64,000 nucleotides of DNA, from NCBI RefSeq assembly GCF_000179615.1, contig NZ_AEDD01000013.1, forward strand, positions 62,001-126,000, given 5' to 3'. Every line of letters begins with the position of its first letter. Position 1 is the stretch's first letter. The position numbers and the translations under genes were made by a program. Below the pieces are notes generated by a model, which was not told the origin of the DNA, searched no databases, and saw nothing but the letters and a program-made list of their open reading frames with translations. The DNA is from Paenibacillus curdlanolyticus YK9. GTDB lineage: Bacteria > Bacillota > Bacilli > Paenibacillales > Paenibacillaceae. This document shows, in pieces, positions 43,855 to 54,301 of the stretch.

Positions 43855-46800
43855 CTACAAGCTCTCCGGCATGGATGCGATAATGATCGTGATTTCAGCG
43901 ACGACTGCATCCAATACAGCGCGGTACGCCACCGGATTATCGAGCAGCGTGGCCTCCAGTTGGATCGCTGTAACGGTCAATCGATGCGCGGACAAGTTTT
44001 TGGCTACGCCAATCAGCGTATGCGCTTCGCGCTCGGCATCGCGGAATCTCCCTGCCTCCATGTGATCCGTCAAACGATCGGCGAACGTGGCGTACTCCTT
44101 CTTGAACAAATGAAGAATATGCATCAAGATAGAAACTTTGCCTTCTAGCCGCTGCAGGACGCTCCCAATCTCAATGCCTTGAATGCCTAATTGAATAACC
44201 TCATCCACCGTGCGCTGCTCCGAAGTCCTTCTGCTGCTCGGCCTTGGAGCCAGCCATTTGTTCAAGCAATGGTTTAACCGTTCGGCTTCAAGCGGCTTAA
44301 GCAAAATCTCGTTAATGCCAATCTCGTAATAAGTTTCATGATCCTGCTGCATCGCATTCGCCGTCAACGCAATGATCGGCACCTCTGCATAAGCTGCATC
44401 TTCGCGAATGCGCTTGGAGGTTTCGTATCCATTCATAAGCGGCATATACATATCCATTAGAATCAGATCAACGGCATGATGCTTCAGCAGCTCTAACGCT
44501 TCAAGGCCATTACTGGCAACATGAATGTCCAGCCCTCTCATCTTCAGCAGTTCAATTGCCACTTGTTGATTGATCATATTATCCTCTACAAGCAGCACGC
44601 TTCTACGATCTGTTGCCGCATGTGACATGTCCAATCCTTCTGATCCGCCGTCATGAACACCTGCAATCTCATTCTCCAGCGCTCGTTCCTTACGATGGAC
44701 AATCCGATGCAGCGACCGGAACAGCTCCAAGCGGCTAGTCGGCTTATTAAGCAGAGCATCCGCACAACGCTCGCCCATAATATGAACGATTTCCTCCCGC
44801 GCGTAAGCCGATGTAACCGTAATGACGCCAATGTCTTTATGCTCGATCCGCCCCATGACCTGCTTCCACGAATGCTCGCCGTACATATCGTCCATCTCCA
44901 TATCCAATAGGAGGCAATGAATTCGTTCCCCTGTCCGTTCCGCTTTATCGAGGAACCGATAGAGCGCTTCCCAGCTCGACGATGCCGTCACGCGGCAATC
45001 GAATGAGTTTAACGAACGCATCAGCACCTCTCGCATCAGTGGATAATCTTCTACAATGTGCACATGGTAAGGCCCATTCTGTGACGGAAGCAGCCACTGC
45101 TGACGGTCTCCTTGCTGGCGTACTTGAAAATCCAGCTCAAAGCAGAAGCAGCTGCCAATTCCCGGACTGCTCTCGACTTGAAGCTCGCCGCCAAGCAATT
45201 GGACAAGCTCCTTCACGATTGGCAGCCCGAGCCCCGTTCCAGCCAGCTTGCTTGCGCTTGCATACTCGGCTTGCCAGAACGGCTCATACAGCATATCGAT
45301 CTGGTCTTCCGTCATCCCGATTCCGGTATCCCGGACCGTAAACCGCAGCCGAACGATTCCGTTCATTTCAATTACGCGTTCAACACGTACCAAAACGTGG
45401 CCGTGTTCGGTAAATTTAATCGCATTGCTGCACAAATTCATCAAAATCTGCTTTAAGCGCAGCGGATCGCCAATTACTTTATCCGGCAGCCCGGCTTCCG
45501 ATTCGAGAATGACTTCAATTTGTTTAATGCCCTTGAGCACCCCGACCGTGCTCGTCAGTTCATACAGAAGCTCGTCAATCTGGAATTCGAGCTGCTCCAT
45601 ATTCAGCTTGCCGGCTTCAATCTTGGATAGGTCAAGAATGTCCGTAATAATGCCGAGCAGCAGATGGGACGATGATAAAATTTTATGCGCATAGTCCTGC
45701 TGCGTATCCGTCAGCTCGGTATGCTGCATCAGCTGCGTCATGCCGATGATGCCATTCAGCGGCGTGCGAATTTCGTGGCTCACCCGCGCCAGGAACCGGC
45801 TCTTCGCCCGGTTCTCCTGATCCGCTTGCTTGAGCTCCGTAATTTCGTGCATGCTGCAAATCATCGACTTGGAGCTTTCCATTGGCCCCTTGATCTCCGA
45901 CAGGGTCACATAATACTCGCTCACGCGCCCATCCATAAGCACGATGCTCGTCTCAAACCTCGATTTCTTGCCGGACGTTGCCGTTTCATTCAAATGCTTG
46001 TTCCACTGGGATTCGTTAACAATGAGTTTCAAGCCGAACAGATGCTGATCAGCGGCCAGCTCCGGCCCAATTCCGGCAATTTTGCAAAAATAGCTGTTTG
46101 CGAACAAAATGCGCCCTTCCTGATCCAGCTCCAATATACAATCCTGCGGATTTTCGGCAAGCGATCGATACCGCTCCTCGCTCTCAATCATCTTGCGCTC
46201 CGCTGCTTTTCGCTCCGAAATATCGACGACGCCACCGATGATTGCAGTAACGACGCCGTCCTCGATAATCGGCTCCAAGGTGGCCCATACGTTGGTTCCC
46301 CCCAGCATGCCTTCGAATGCATAGGGAGCGGCGCTTTCCCAAACCCGTTCATAATACCGTTCGAGCCTGCCGGAAGATTCTGTTGGAAGCAGAGAGAAGG
46401 GCTTAATATTCTCATAAAAATGCTCCTCCGAGCCGAGCGGCATCCCCAGCAAACCGAGCAGCTTTCCGCTAATCATCTTATAATGAAACTGTCCATCAAG
46501 ACGAACCAGCTTAAACGTAATGCCATGCTGAAGCCGAAGCGTGCTGCTTAGCTCATCCTTCGTTTCCTTCAGCTTCGTCTGCCAATCGTCAACCTTCATC
46601 AGATAACGCAGCAATGCCGCCATGAACAAATTGCCGAATAAGCTTGTCAGCAAAAACGCCACGAGATTCCGATCGAACTGTCCTGAGCCTGCGACGCAGC
46701 AAGCTGCCATAAAAATAAAAACAAGCATGAAAGATTGCAGAATCCATCGGTACCAATACGACCGGATATGCTTCTTCATGACGACCGCTCCGAACAAGAT

Positions 46801-47130
46801 GATCGTGCCGACCACCATCGATCTTACCCACACCGCGGGGTCATTCAGCTCGGGTATGGTCATTACGGCAAGCGTGATGAACCCGGAAACGCCTCCGCCG
46901 AAGTGAACGGCAACCAGCAGCGCGATCGAGCGTAAATCCAATTCCGCATCCAAATGATAAGGCACGCCAAAAAATAACAACGATGTTCCTATTAATCCGA
47001 TATAGATACCGACCGATATCAATTTTATGGCATTTGACCGGCGGCGGACGAAATTTTGTTGATAGAGCTGTACACCGATAAACGTAAAGATGGCCAATAA
47101 GGAAAGATTCAAAATAAAATGCTCAAACAT
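43855..47130 (-). CDS. Hybrid sensor histidine kinase with PAS domains
   Basis: A 1091-residue membrane kinase. Residues 1-190 are a 5TMR-like block of hydrophobic helices. One or two PAS-type domains follow (around 195-320 and 320-435, [20 protein letters not shown]). HisKA has [13 protein letters not shown], the ATPase [20 protein letters not shown]. The first receiver looks degenerate ([21 protein letters not shown]), the second canonical ([21 protein letters not shown]), and the HPt has [12 protein letters not shown]. The ATG at 47130 is chosen because it directly precedes the first helix. It is divergent from an OmpR-type regulator, a likely partner. Confidence 0.92.
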   Translation of the reverse strand: MFEHFILNLSLLAIFTFIGVQLYQQNFVRRRSNAIKLISVGIYIGLIGTSLLFFGVPYHLDAELDLRSIALLVAVHFGGGVSGFITLAVMTIPELNDPAVWVRSMVVGTIILFGAVVMKKHIRSYWYRWILQSFMLVFIFMAACCVAGSGQFDRNLVAFLLTSLFGNLFMAALLRYLMKVDDWQTKLKETKDELSSTLRLQHGITFKLVRLDGQFHYKMISGKLLGLLGMPLGSEEHFYENIKPFSLLPTESSGRLERYYERVWESAAPYAFEGMLGGTNVWATLEPIIEDGVVTAIIGGVVDISERKAAERKMIESEERYRSLAENPQDCILELDQEGRILFANSYFCKIAGIGPELAADQHLFGLKLIVNESQWNKHLNETATSGKKSRFETSIVLMDGRVSEYYVTLSEIKGPMESSKSMICSMHEITELKQADQENRAKSRFLARVSHEIRTPLNGIIGMTQLMQHTELTDTQQDYAHKILSSSHLLLGIITDILDLSKIEAGKLNMEQLEFQIDELLYELTSTVGVLKGIKQIEVILESEAGLPDKVIGDPLRLKQILMNLCSNAIKFTEHGHVLVRVERVIEMNGIVRLRFTVRDTGIGMTEDQIDMLYEPFWQAEYASASKLAGTGLGLPIVKELVQLLGGELQVESSPGIGSCFCFELDFQVRQQGDRQQWLLPSQNGPYHVHIVEDYPLMREVLMRSLNSFDCRVTASSSWEALYRFLDKAERTGERIHCLLLDMEMDDMYGEHSWKQVMGRIEHKDIGVITVTSAYAREEIVHIMGERCADALLNKPTSRLELFRSLHRIVHRKERALENEIAGVHDGGSEGLDMSHAATDRRSVLLVEDNMINQQVAIELLKMRGLDIHVASNGLEALELLKHHAVDLILMDMYMPLMNGYETSKRIREDAAYAEVPIIALTANAMQQDHETYYEIGINEILLKPLEAERLNHCLNKWLAPRPSSRRTSEQRTVDEVIQLGIQGIEIGSVLQRLEGKVSILMHILHLFKKEYATFADRLTDHMEAGRFRDAEREAHTLIGVAKNLSAHRLTVTAIQLEATLLDNPVAYRAVLDAVVAEITIIIASMPESL

Positions 47131-47292
47131 ACGATTGGGGTGCCTCCTATCGGATTCCAACTAAAGTCTTATTCTATTATAGCCAAATTATAATAGACGA
47201 GCATATTTCGACATTATATAATGATCTTACCTATGAAATATTAGGAAAGTATTAGTTTTGCTAACAATGTTTCATTTAAGGCGGGGGCATTC

Positions 47293-47988
47293 ATGACAAA
47301 AGTACTAATTATTGAAGATGACAACATCTTTGGTGACATGCTGAGCCTGTATCTAACGGAAGAGCAGTATGAAGTCACGCGCGTACCAAGTGCCGGCGAG
47401 GGGCTGCGGGCACTGCAGGAATTTGCTCCTAACGTCGTTCTCTTGGATTTGATGTTGCCAGACACAGAGGGCATTAACGCATGCGCAATGTTAAGAGGAT
47501 TTACAACGATTCCGATTATCGTGATCTCAGCAGAAACGAAGGTGTCCGAACGCATTCTCTCGCTAAGCGAAGGGGCAGACGATTACTTATGCAAGCCGTT
47601 CAGTATGCAGGAGCTCAAAGCACGGATCGAGGCTGTGCTGCGGCGCACCAATATGCAATCAGCCGTTATCGCTCCGCCAGCAGCACCTAACGCCGACGAA
47701 TGGACGCTTGTCCTCGATATGGCCAGGCGGCTGCTGATCTGCAACGGAAACGAGATCGAGACGACTTTCTCCGAATTCGAAATCATTAAGCTGCTCTACC
47801 ACAATCCGGGCAAAGTGTTCAGCCGTGAAGAGCTGATCAACGCGATCCGAGGCATCGATTCTTATATTAACGAACGCGCGATCGACGTACACATTACGAA
47901 TCTTCGCAAAAAAATCGAACAGAACCCGAAAGAACCGCAGTATATAAAGACGGTTTGGGGCGTTGGCTACAAATATATAAAAAAATAG
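47293..47988 (+). CDS. OmpR/PhoB-family response regulator
   Basis: A 231-residue two-component regulator. The receiver has LIIEDDNIFGDML, the phospho-acceptor in VVLLDLMLPDTEG, and the conserved Lys in DDYLCKPF. The winged-helix output domain (EIIKLLYHNPGKVFSREELI, TNLRKKIEQNPKEPQYIKTV) binds DNA. It is transcribed away from the second hybrid kinase, with 162 bases between the starts. A compact terminator follows the stop. Confidence 0.94.
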   Translation: MTKVLIIEDDNIFGDMLSLYLTEEQYEVTRVPSAGEGLRALQEFAPNVVLLDLMLPDTEGINACAMLRGFTTIPIIVISAETKVSERILSLSEGADDYLCKPFSMQELKARIEAVLRRTNMQSAVIAPPAAPNADEWTLVLDMARRLLICNGNEIETTFSEFEIIKLLYHNPGKVFSREELINAIRGIDSYINERAIDVHITNLRKKIEQNPKEPQYIKTVWGVGYKYIKK

Positions 47989-48013
47989 AGGGGATGCCCC
48001 TCTATTTTTTTTG
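47987..48013 (+). terminator. Terminator of the OmpR-type regulator
   Basis: AGAGGGG-ATG-CCCCTCT stem followed by eight T residues; it starts within the stop codon. Confidence 0.9.
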
Positions 48014-48019
48014 TTTGTT

Positions 48020-48328
48020 CTATGATGCCTGGATCGTTTTCTCCAACGCTATTTTCAACTGCGCCTTCCGGCTCTCTGCCGTGCTGCCGCCGATCTCCTC
48101 TATCGTTAACAGATTGCTCATGCAGATGGACATCAGCTTCCGTATGCTGTTAATATTCATTTTACGAAAAATGTTAGCGACATGGTTTTTTACCGTCTTC
48201 TCGCTAATGCACAAATATTCCGCTAGCTCCTGATTCGAATACCCATTGAACACGAGCAGCGAAACAACCTCAAACTCGCGCTTCGTCAGCCGACATTGCT
48301 CATCTTCCAACTGTTCAATTCCGTTCAT
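48020..48328 (-). CDS. Stand-alone LuxR-type DNA-binding protein
   Basis: A 102-residue protein made of a GerE/LuxR helix-turn-helix domain: RLTKREFEVVSLLVFNGYSN, then ELAEYLCISEKTVKNHVANI. There is no receiver or ligand domain, so it resembles GerE-type small regulators. The C-terminal 35 residues form a helix of unknown role. It converges with the OmpR-type regulator, whose terminator is seven bases away. Confidence 0.88.
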   Translation of the reverse strand: MNGIEQLEDEQCRLTKREFEVVSLLVFNGYSNQELAEYLCISEKTVKNHVANIFRKMNINSIRKLMSICMSNLLTIEEIGGSTAESRKAQLKIALEKTIQAS

Positions 48329-48490
48329 TCGATCCTCTTTCCCCGAGTGTATTGTTGTTGGGAACTGTTAGCCCTTTTCCGGTCGTTATCTTCTACGTAT
48401 CTACTATAAGCCAATACTATTAGATTCCAAATCGAATAATCATTAAATATTGCTTTGTTTTCCTAACACCGGCTTAACAATTACCTGCAA

Positions 48491-48537
48491 ACGAAAAACT
48501 CGGTCCCCTCATCATTTCGATGAAGAACCGAGTTTTT
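48491..48537 (-). terminator. Terminator overlapping the phoP 3' end
   Basis: Stem ACTCGGT / ACCGAGT with inner CATC/GATG pairing and a T run on the minus strand. The first arm is made from the last codons of phoP. Confidence 0.75.
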
Positions 48538-49237
48538 TAGGCATGACCAGCTTGTAGCCGACTCCGCGAATCGATTCGATCTGTACCGACTGCTGACCAA
48601 GCTCCAGCTTTTTGCGCAATGAGCTAACATGAACATCAACCGTACGCTGGCCGCCGATATAGTCGAAGCCCCATACAATATTCATGAGGTCATCTCGCGT
48701 AACGACCATGCCTGGGCGCTGAACGAGATAGAGCAATACTTCGAACTCCTTGGGGCGAAGCGGAACGGATTCGCCGTTGAGGATAACCTCATACTTCTCT
48801 GGAAAAATCGAAAGCTCGCCAGCTGAAATCACCTTTTCATTCGATTCGACCGTTGCTTTCCCCTCATCCAGCTGCGTCCGGCGCAGCACCGCAGACACTC
48901 GTGCAAGCAGCTCCGCTACACCGAACGGCTTCGTAATGTAGTCATCCGCTCCATGCTTCAGCCCTTGCACGACTTCCTCTTCGGCGTTGCGTGCCGTCAA
49001 AATAATGATCGGCGTACGAATGCCGTTCTGGCGCAGCTTCGTCAAAATCTCGAAACCATTCAGCCCTGGAAGCATGATATCGAGAATAATCAAGTCAAAG
49101 CTGCGCTGCAGCGCAGCCTGCAGCCCCTCGGCGCCATGATCGATCACTGTCGTTTCATAGCCTTCTTGGGTCAGGTTATACGACAACAGACGCGCTAATG
49201 TCGGTTCATCTTCGATGACAAGCACCTTGTGCGACAT
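48512..49237 (-). CDS. phoP: Response regulator PhoP
   Basis: A 241-residue OmpR/PhoB regulator, close to PhoP, which switches on phosphate-starvation genes. The receiver has VLVIEDEPTLARLLSYNL, phospho-acceptor IILDIMLPGLNG and the Lys in DDYITKPFG. The winged helix reads LRPKEFEVLLYLVQRPGMVV, TVDVHVSSLRKKLE and IRGVGYKL. The ATG at 49237 has GGAGG five bases upstream. Target sites (paired TTAACA) are visible upstream of pstS. Assignment to PhoP rather than another PhoB-like protein is from overall similarity. Confidence 0.88.
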   Translation of the reverse strand: MSHKVLVIEDEPTLARLLSYNLTQEGYETTVIDHGAEGLQAALQRSFDLIILDIMLPGLNGFEILTKLRQNGIRTPIIILTARNAEEEVVQGLKHGADDYITKPFGVAELLARVSAVLRRTQLDEGKATVESNEKVISAGELSIFPEKYEVILNGESVPLRPKEFEVLLYLVQRPGMVVTRDDLMNIVWGFDYIGGQRTVDVHVSSLRKKLELGQQSVQIESIRGVGYKLVMPKKLGSSSK

Positions 49238-49346
49238 GGAAACCTCCAACTCGCGTATCGCCGGCAAGCGACAATTTGCGTTGATTACAATTTTATATCT
49301 ATTTTATCACGTTTTCGTAAAGAGCGGTCAAGCTTTTCTGCAACAG

Positions 49347-51185
49347 CTACGGGTGCAGCACTGGAAGCTCGATAATAAATTTGGTACCTACCCCCACTTC
49401 GCTCTCTACGGCTATTGATCCGTTATGCATCTCAACCAAATGCTTGACGATCGACAAGCCAAGTCCGGTACCGCCTGAACTCCGGGATCGCGCCTTATCC
49501 ACCCGATAGAACCGTTCGAATATGCGAGGCAAATCCTTCTTCGGAATGCCGATACCCGTATCCTTGATCGTAATTCGAATCCGGTCATAATCGTCGCGTT
49601 CTTCATCGGTGAGCAGCGACCTGCCTGTCGATGCCGGCCACACAGGCTCGACCGTTACCGTCACCTTACCGCCTTCCGGCGTATAGTTAATGCCGTTCGA
49701 TAACAGGTTCATCATAATCTGGCGCAGGCGATCCTCGTCAGCCTCCACGTAGATTTCGTCATCTGCCTTCAGCTCCAGCGTAATCCGTTTGCGGTTCGCC
49801 TCAGCCTCCATTAACTGGACCGTCTTCGCGGCGAAAGAGTCCATTTCCACCGGCGATAGCATGAGCGGCACTCGACGCGATTCGATTTTGGACAGCTCAA
49901 GAATATCGCCAATAAGCCGATTTAACCGTTCGCTCTCATCATAAATAATTTGCAGGAAGGAGCGCGCCGTCTCTTCGTCGTTCACAGCGCCGCCCAGCAG
50001 CGTCTCGGCAAACCCTTTGACCGCAGCGACCGGCGTCTTCAGCTCATGGGAAACGTTCGCAACGAACTCGCTGCGCATCCGCTCCAGCCTGCGTATCGCC
50101 GACACGTCCTGCAGCACCAGCAGCACGCCGACGAAATCATCCTTGTCCTGCAGCATCGGCACAATATTAAGCTCAAGCAGCCGTTCCTCCGGATAATAGA
50201 ACGTCATTTCTTCGTGAATGTAAGTCTGCTTCTCGAACGCTTCCGCTATAAGCTGCGACAACTCATGCTGCTGGCGTGCTTCCGTATAGTGGCGGCCCAC
50301 TAGCTCGCGCGCCGAGATGCCGAGTATTTCTTCCGCCCGGCGGCTTAAGAGCACGATATGACCGCTTCGATCGATCATGATGATGCCGTTAATCATGTTG
50401 TCGAGCACGCTCTCCAGTTGGCTTTCATTTTGCCGGATGCGCTCCATCTGCACCTGCAAGCTGTCAGCCATCGCATTAATCGCGTAGCCCAAATCCCCGA
50501 TCTCGTCGCTCTTCTTCACATCGACCCGCGCGCGGTAGTCCATCCGCTGAATCCGCTTGGCCACCTTCGTAATCTGCTCCAGCGGCCTTGTCATGCCGAG
50601 CGCGACGCGATAGCTGACCAAGGCAGCTACGACGAAGAGGACAAGCAGCCAAATAATAAGCGCCGTCCACAGATCGCGAATGCTCTGCTCGACATCCTGC
50701 AAACTCATGGCAAGACGGATAAAATACTGATGGTTATCCATCGTGATCGGTACAGCAACGTACAGCATGTTCTGATTGACCGTATCGCTAAGGCGAATGC
50801 CGCGCCCAACGCCCTCGTGCAGCGCTTGCTGCACCTCTACCCGTTGAAGATGGTTGTCCATGCTGCGCGGGTCATGATCCGAATCGCCCAGCACGATGCC
50901 ATCGGAGCGTATGAAGGTAACGCGCGAGCCCGCATCCTTCTTCAAGCTTTTGGCCAGCTCGGAATAGTAATCGTACTGCGCGTTCATTTCTACGTTATCT
51001 GAAGCCCACTCGGTATTAGACGCTATAATATGAATTTCCCGAACCATGCTTTCCTCTAAGGCATGGATATGATTGCGTTTGAACGTCTGCGCCATAATCA
51101 AGCCCGAAGCCAATACGGAAAAGCCAATTAGCGCAATCATGATCAGCGTCAGCCGCGTGCGAAAATGATTCATTCTTCGTGTCAT
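49347..51185 (-). CDS. phoR: Sensor histidine kinase PhoR
   Basis: About 612 residues: a first helix (RLTLIMIALIGFSVLASGLI), an extracellular sensor of about 140 residues, a second helix (LWTALIIWLLVLFVVAALVS), HAMP, a PAS domain (LDNMINGIIMIDRSGHIVLL), HisKA with ANVSHELKTPVAAVKG and an ATPase with RSSGGTGLGLSIVKHLVE. This is the PhoR/WalK architecture. It is followed by phoP, the reverse of the order in Bacillus subtilis, with a 110-base gap. The start is not certain: ATGs at 51185 and 51173 are both possible. Confidence 0.88.
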   Translation of the reverse strand: MTRRMNHFRTRLTLIMIALIGFSVLASGLIMAQTFKRNHIHALEESMVREIHIIASNTEWASDNVEMNAQYDYYSELAKSLKKDAGSRVTFIRSDGIVLGDSDHDPRSMDNHLQRVEVQQALHEGVGRGIRLSDTVNQNMLYVAVPITMDNHQYFIRLAMSLQDVEQSIRDLWTALIIWLLVLFVVAALVSYRVALGMTRPLEQITKVAKRIQRMDYRARVDVKKSDEIGDLGYAINAMADSLQVQMERIRQNESQLESVLDNMINGIIMIDRSGHIVLLSRRAEEILGISARELVGRHYTEARQQHELSQLIAEAFEKQTYIHEEMTFYYPEERLLELNIVPMLQDKDDFVGVLLVLQDVSAIRRLERMRSEFVANVSHELKTPVAAVKGFAETLLGGAVNDEETARSFLQIIYDESERLNRLIGDILELSKIESRRVPLMLSPVEMDSFAAKTVQLMEAEANRKRITLELKADDEIYVEADEDRLRQIMMNLLSNGINYTPEGGKVTVTVEPVWPASTGRSLLTDEERDDYDRIRITIKDTGIGIPKKDLPRIFERFYRVDKARSRSSGGTGLGLSIVKHLVEMHNGSIAVESEVGVGTKFIIELPVLHP

Positions 51186-51219
51186 CCCCCGTTCGTCACC
51201 TCTCATCAGCATACGATTT

Positions 51220-52182
51220 CTATCGTACATGCAGGGGCGAGGATGCGCCAGCTTCGCGTTTGTTAAGTTTTTGTAAAACATAGTGATGCAGCGTCGCCAT
51301 CGGCTGTTGAATTAGAATCGACAATACGACCGGAACCGCTGCCAGCGGGCTGAAATAGCCCATCGCGAGGACGATGCCGAGCGAAATGTTCCGCATGCCC
51401 GAAGCGTAGGACATCGTAACTTGAATCTCCTGGCTACGCAGCGGCATTGCGCCAATATAGCCAAGCGCATAGCAGATCGCCACAAGCAGCAGACAGAGCG
51501 GCACTAAACGTACCATATCATGCTTCAATTGCTGCACATGCGGTTCGATCGCTGCGGCATTAAGCGCCACGACGCCGACAAAACAAAGCTTGGACAGCGG
51601 AGCGGTATACGGCTGCACCTTAGCCTGCAAACGACCGCGCGACAGCTCGTGCAGCAGTACGCCGACGACGGTAGGCGCCACGATAATAAGCACAAGATCG
51701 CGAATGAGGCTCATCGTATCGATCTGTACCACCTCTCCGAATAGCAAATGAATGCCAGCGGGCACAACAAGCGGACTAAGTGCCGAGTCCAACACGACGA
51801 GCGCCAGCATAAGCGGAACGCTGCCCCCGGACATCCCGACCCAAAGCACGGACGATACGCCGAGCGGAATAATGGCGAACAGAACAAGTCCCACGACGTA
51901 AGGCGAATGCGGTCCGAAAATAGCCGAGCCGATTCCGTAGGCGATCAGCGGCGCTATCGCATGCGTCAATGCAAATGTCCAAACCATGATGACCGGTCGG
52001 CGCATCACATGCTTAAGCTGCGTCAGTCCGCACCCGATCGCCATCGTTAACGTTACGTATGCGAATAAATAAGGCGCTGCGCCTACATATGGCGATAAGA
52101 CAGACGAGCATAGAAAACCTAGAACAAGCGAGCCGGGAATCAACAAAAACATCCATTTTTCAAACCATCGATTAAAAGCCAC
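51220..52182 (-). CDS. Bile acid:sodium symporter (BASS) family transporter
   Basis: About 320 residues with nine or ten hydrophobic helices. Typical blocks are AYVTLTMAIGCGLTQLKHVM, AIIPLGVSSVLWVGMSGGSV and the sodium-site region MPLRSQEIQVTMSYASGMRN. The GTG at 52182 is favoured because GAGGGG lies nine bases before it. These carriers import organic anions with sodium; the substrate is not indicated. Confidence 0.88.
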   Translation of the reverse strand: MAFNRWFEKWMFLLIPGSLVLGFLCSSVLSPYVGAAPYLFAYVTLTMAIGCGLTQLKHVMRRPVIMVWTFALTHAIAPLIAYGIGSAIFGPHSPYVVGLVLFAIIPLGVSSVLWVGMSGGSVPLMLALVVLDSALSPLVVPAGIHLLFGEVVQIDTMSLIRDLVLIIVAPTVVGVLLHELSRGRLQAKVQPYTAPLSKLCFVGVVALNAAAIEPHVQQLKHDMVRLVPLCLLLVAICYALGYIGAMPLRSQEIQVTMSYASGMRNISLGIVLAMGYFSPLAAVPVVLSILIQQPMATLHHYVLQKLNKREAGASSPLHVR

Positions 52183-52269
52183 TAGCGTATTCCCCTCTCG
52201 AACTCCATTCTGTTCAGTATAGCAGATTCGCCTATTGACCAGAAGCTGGATGACGCTTATAATAGCACC

Positions 52270-52479
52270 AACTTCATTACATGCATTATGCCGATGACGA
52301 GCATCCAACTCCGAGGCGTTTTCGCCAAGCGGTCTGCGCCTTCCGCGCATGCTGTCCTAAGTTAACCGGGCCCGCCCGTTACAGCGGATCAAAGATGGAG
52401 AACGCGCAAGGTTCTCCGAATTTGGGTGGCACCGCGAGCACACGCTCCTCGTCCCAATGGGATGAGGGGCGTTTTTTGT
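52270..52479 (+). promoter_or_regulatory. T-box riboswitch upstream of serC
   Basis: The T-box core TGGGTGGCACCGCGA lies at 52422-52436 after a stem III (GGAGAAC / GTTCTCC, 52397-52418). It is followed by a terminator ACGCTCCTCGTCCC-AAT-GGGATGAGGGGCGT with six T at 52442-52477. Uncharged tRNA, probably tRNA-Ser given the gene, should prevent termination. I could not assign the specifier codon. Confidence 0.87.
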
Positions 52480-52503
52480 TCATTATGAGGGAGGCGCATA
52501 GGA

Positions 52504-53607
52504 ATGAAGGCAAAGGAAACGTTGCATACGAGGCTTTACAATTTCAATCCGGGTCCGGCAGCTCTGCCATTAAGCGTGCTTGAGGAAGTAAAGCATACGA
52601 CGGTGGAATACGGGGGACGCGGCATATCCCTGATGGAAATGTCGCATCGCAGCAAGCCCGTGGAGGCATTGGTCCATACCGCAGAGCAGCAGCTGCTGGA
52701 GCAAATGGAGCTTGCGAGCGGGTATCGCGCGCTGTTCATGGGAGGCGGCGCGAGCATGCAGTTCGCGATGCTCCCTTTAAACCTGCTCACGAAGGGCGCC
52801 GCAGCCGACTACATCCTATCGGGCAGCTTCTCGGAGAAGGCCGAGCAAGAAGCGCGTTATATCGGACAAACTCGCATTGCTGCCAGCACGAAGGCGAGCA
52901 ATTGGCAGCAAGTGCCCGATGTACGCGACATCTCGATCCCGGCTGACTCGGCTTATGTGCATATTACAACGAACAATACGATTGAAGGCTCGCGTTTTAA
53001 CGCTTTTCCACGGACGGGCGACGTCCCGCTCATCGCGGACATGACGAGCGATCTGCTAAGCCGCCGGATCGATTATCGCCAATTCGATATGATCTATGCC
53101 GGGGCGCAGAAAAACATCGGCCCAGCGGGAATTACCGCTGTCATTATTCGCGAGGAGCTGCTGGCGCGCTGCTCGCAGCAAATTCCGCTAATTTGGCGAT
53201 ATGAAACCTATGCGAGCAACGATTCGTTATATAATACGCCCCCTGTTCACACGTTATATGTGCTGGAGCGTATGCTCCAATGGACGAAGCAGCAAGGCGG
53301 CATCGACCAGATTGAGGAGCGAAACCGCGCCAAAGCCGCGCTGCTGTACGCGATGATCGATGGAAGCGACGGATTTTACAAAGGCATGATCGACGCCGAG
53401 CACCGCTCGGATATGAACGTCACATGGCGTCTGCCAAGCGAGGAGCTTGAACGGCAATTCGTGCTGGAAGCAGAGCAGCGCGGGTTTATAGGTCTGGCGG
53501 GGCACCGCAGCGTCGGCGGGCTCCGCGCTTCCGTATACAACGCTGTTCCCGTTGCGGCATGCGAAGCATTAGCTGATTTTATGCGGGAATTCATGAACAA
53601 GCATTAA
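52504..53607 (+). CDS. serC: Phosphoserine aminotransferase
   Basis: SerC, 367 residues, a PLP enzyme in serine synthesis that converts 3-phosphohydroxypyruvate to phosphoserine. The N-terminus NFNPGPAALPLSVLEE is the family signature. Substrate residues appear in MEMSHRSKP, and the PLP lysine in YAGAQKNIGPAG. GGAGG lies nine bases before the ATG. A T-box leader controls it. Confidence 0.97.
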   Translation: MKAKETLHTRLYNFNPGPAALPLSVLEEVKHTTVEYGGRGISLMEMSHRSKPVEALVHTAEQQLLEQMELASGYRALFMGGGASMQFAMLPLNLLTKGAAADYILSGSFSEKAEQEARYIGQTRIAASTKASNWQQVPDVRDISIPADSAYVHITTNNTIEGSRFNAFPRTGDVPLIADMTSDLLSRRIDYRQFDMIYAGAQKNIGPAGITAVIIREELLARCSQQIPLIWRYETYASNDSLYNTPPVHTLYVLERMLQWTKQQGGIDQIEERNRAKAALLYAMIDGSDGFYKGMIDAEHRSDMNVTWRLPSEELERQFVLEAEQRGFIGLAGHRSVGGLRASVYNAVPVAACEALADFMREFMNKH

Positions 53608-53675
53608 CATTTTATTGCCAAATGGTTCAAGTTTCCTTATAGTATTGTCTAATTATAGGAATGGAGGAGTAACCG

Positions 53676-54212
53676 ATGTCCACGAACCAACGTCTTCAGC
53701 CAAACGAGTACGCCCCTTATTTTGAACGTTACACGAAGCTTGTGCCTGAGGGCAGCATAACCGATATTCTTGCTCAGCAGTCGAAACAGCTATCCGCGCT
53801 GCTCGGGCCGATTAATGAAGAGCAGGCTGAGTTTCGATATGCCGAAGGCAAATGGAGCATTAAGGAAGTGCTCGGGCACATTACGGACAATGAACGAATC
53901 TGGGCTTATCGGCTGCTCCGGATCGCGCGTGGCGACAGTCTGAATTATGCAGGCTACGACGAAAACCAATTTGTTAGCGCCGCTGATTTTGACCGCGTGC
54001 CATTCCATGATTTGTTGGATGCGTTCGACGCCGTCCGTAGAGCGACGATCCATCTGCTGCGAGGGCTTTCGGAGGAAGCTTGGCTGCGCACGGGAACGCT
54101 GTATGACCATCCATTGACCGTCCGGGCGGCGGCAGCCGTCATAGCGGGGCATGAGTTCCATCATTGCCAGGTGCTGAAGGAGCGTTACGTTCCGCGGCTG
54201 CTGGTGGATTAG
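53676..54212 (+). CDS. DinB-family protein
   Basis: A 178-residue four-helix-bundle protein of the DinB/YfiT superfamily. The expected metal-binding histidines are in SIKEVLGHITDNERIWAYR and in IAGHEFHHCQVLKERY near the end. Related enzymes include thiol transferases (bacillithiol-dependent in Bacillus relatives) and hydrolases; the reaction here is open. A strong GGAGGAG site precedes the ATG. A role in bacillithiol chemistry is possible but not shown. Confidence 0.87.
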   Translation: MSTNQRLQPNEYAPYFERYTKLVPEGSITDILAQQSKQLSALLGPINEEQAEFRYAEGKWSIKEVLGHITDNERIWAYRLLRIARGDSLNYAGYDENQFVSAADFDRVPFHDLLDAFDAVRRATIHLLRGLSEEAWLRTGTLYDHPLTVRAAAAVIAGHEFHHCQVLKERYVPRLLVD

Positions 54213-54301
54213 GGAAGGGGATTCCAAAGGTAAACGCTGGCGCTCCTGCAGGCGATGCTTCACCTTCTAATAAGAAATAGAAAAAGAGAGGATTGATTGT
54301 T

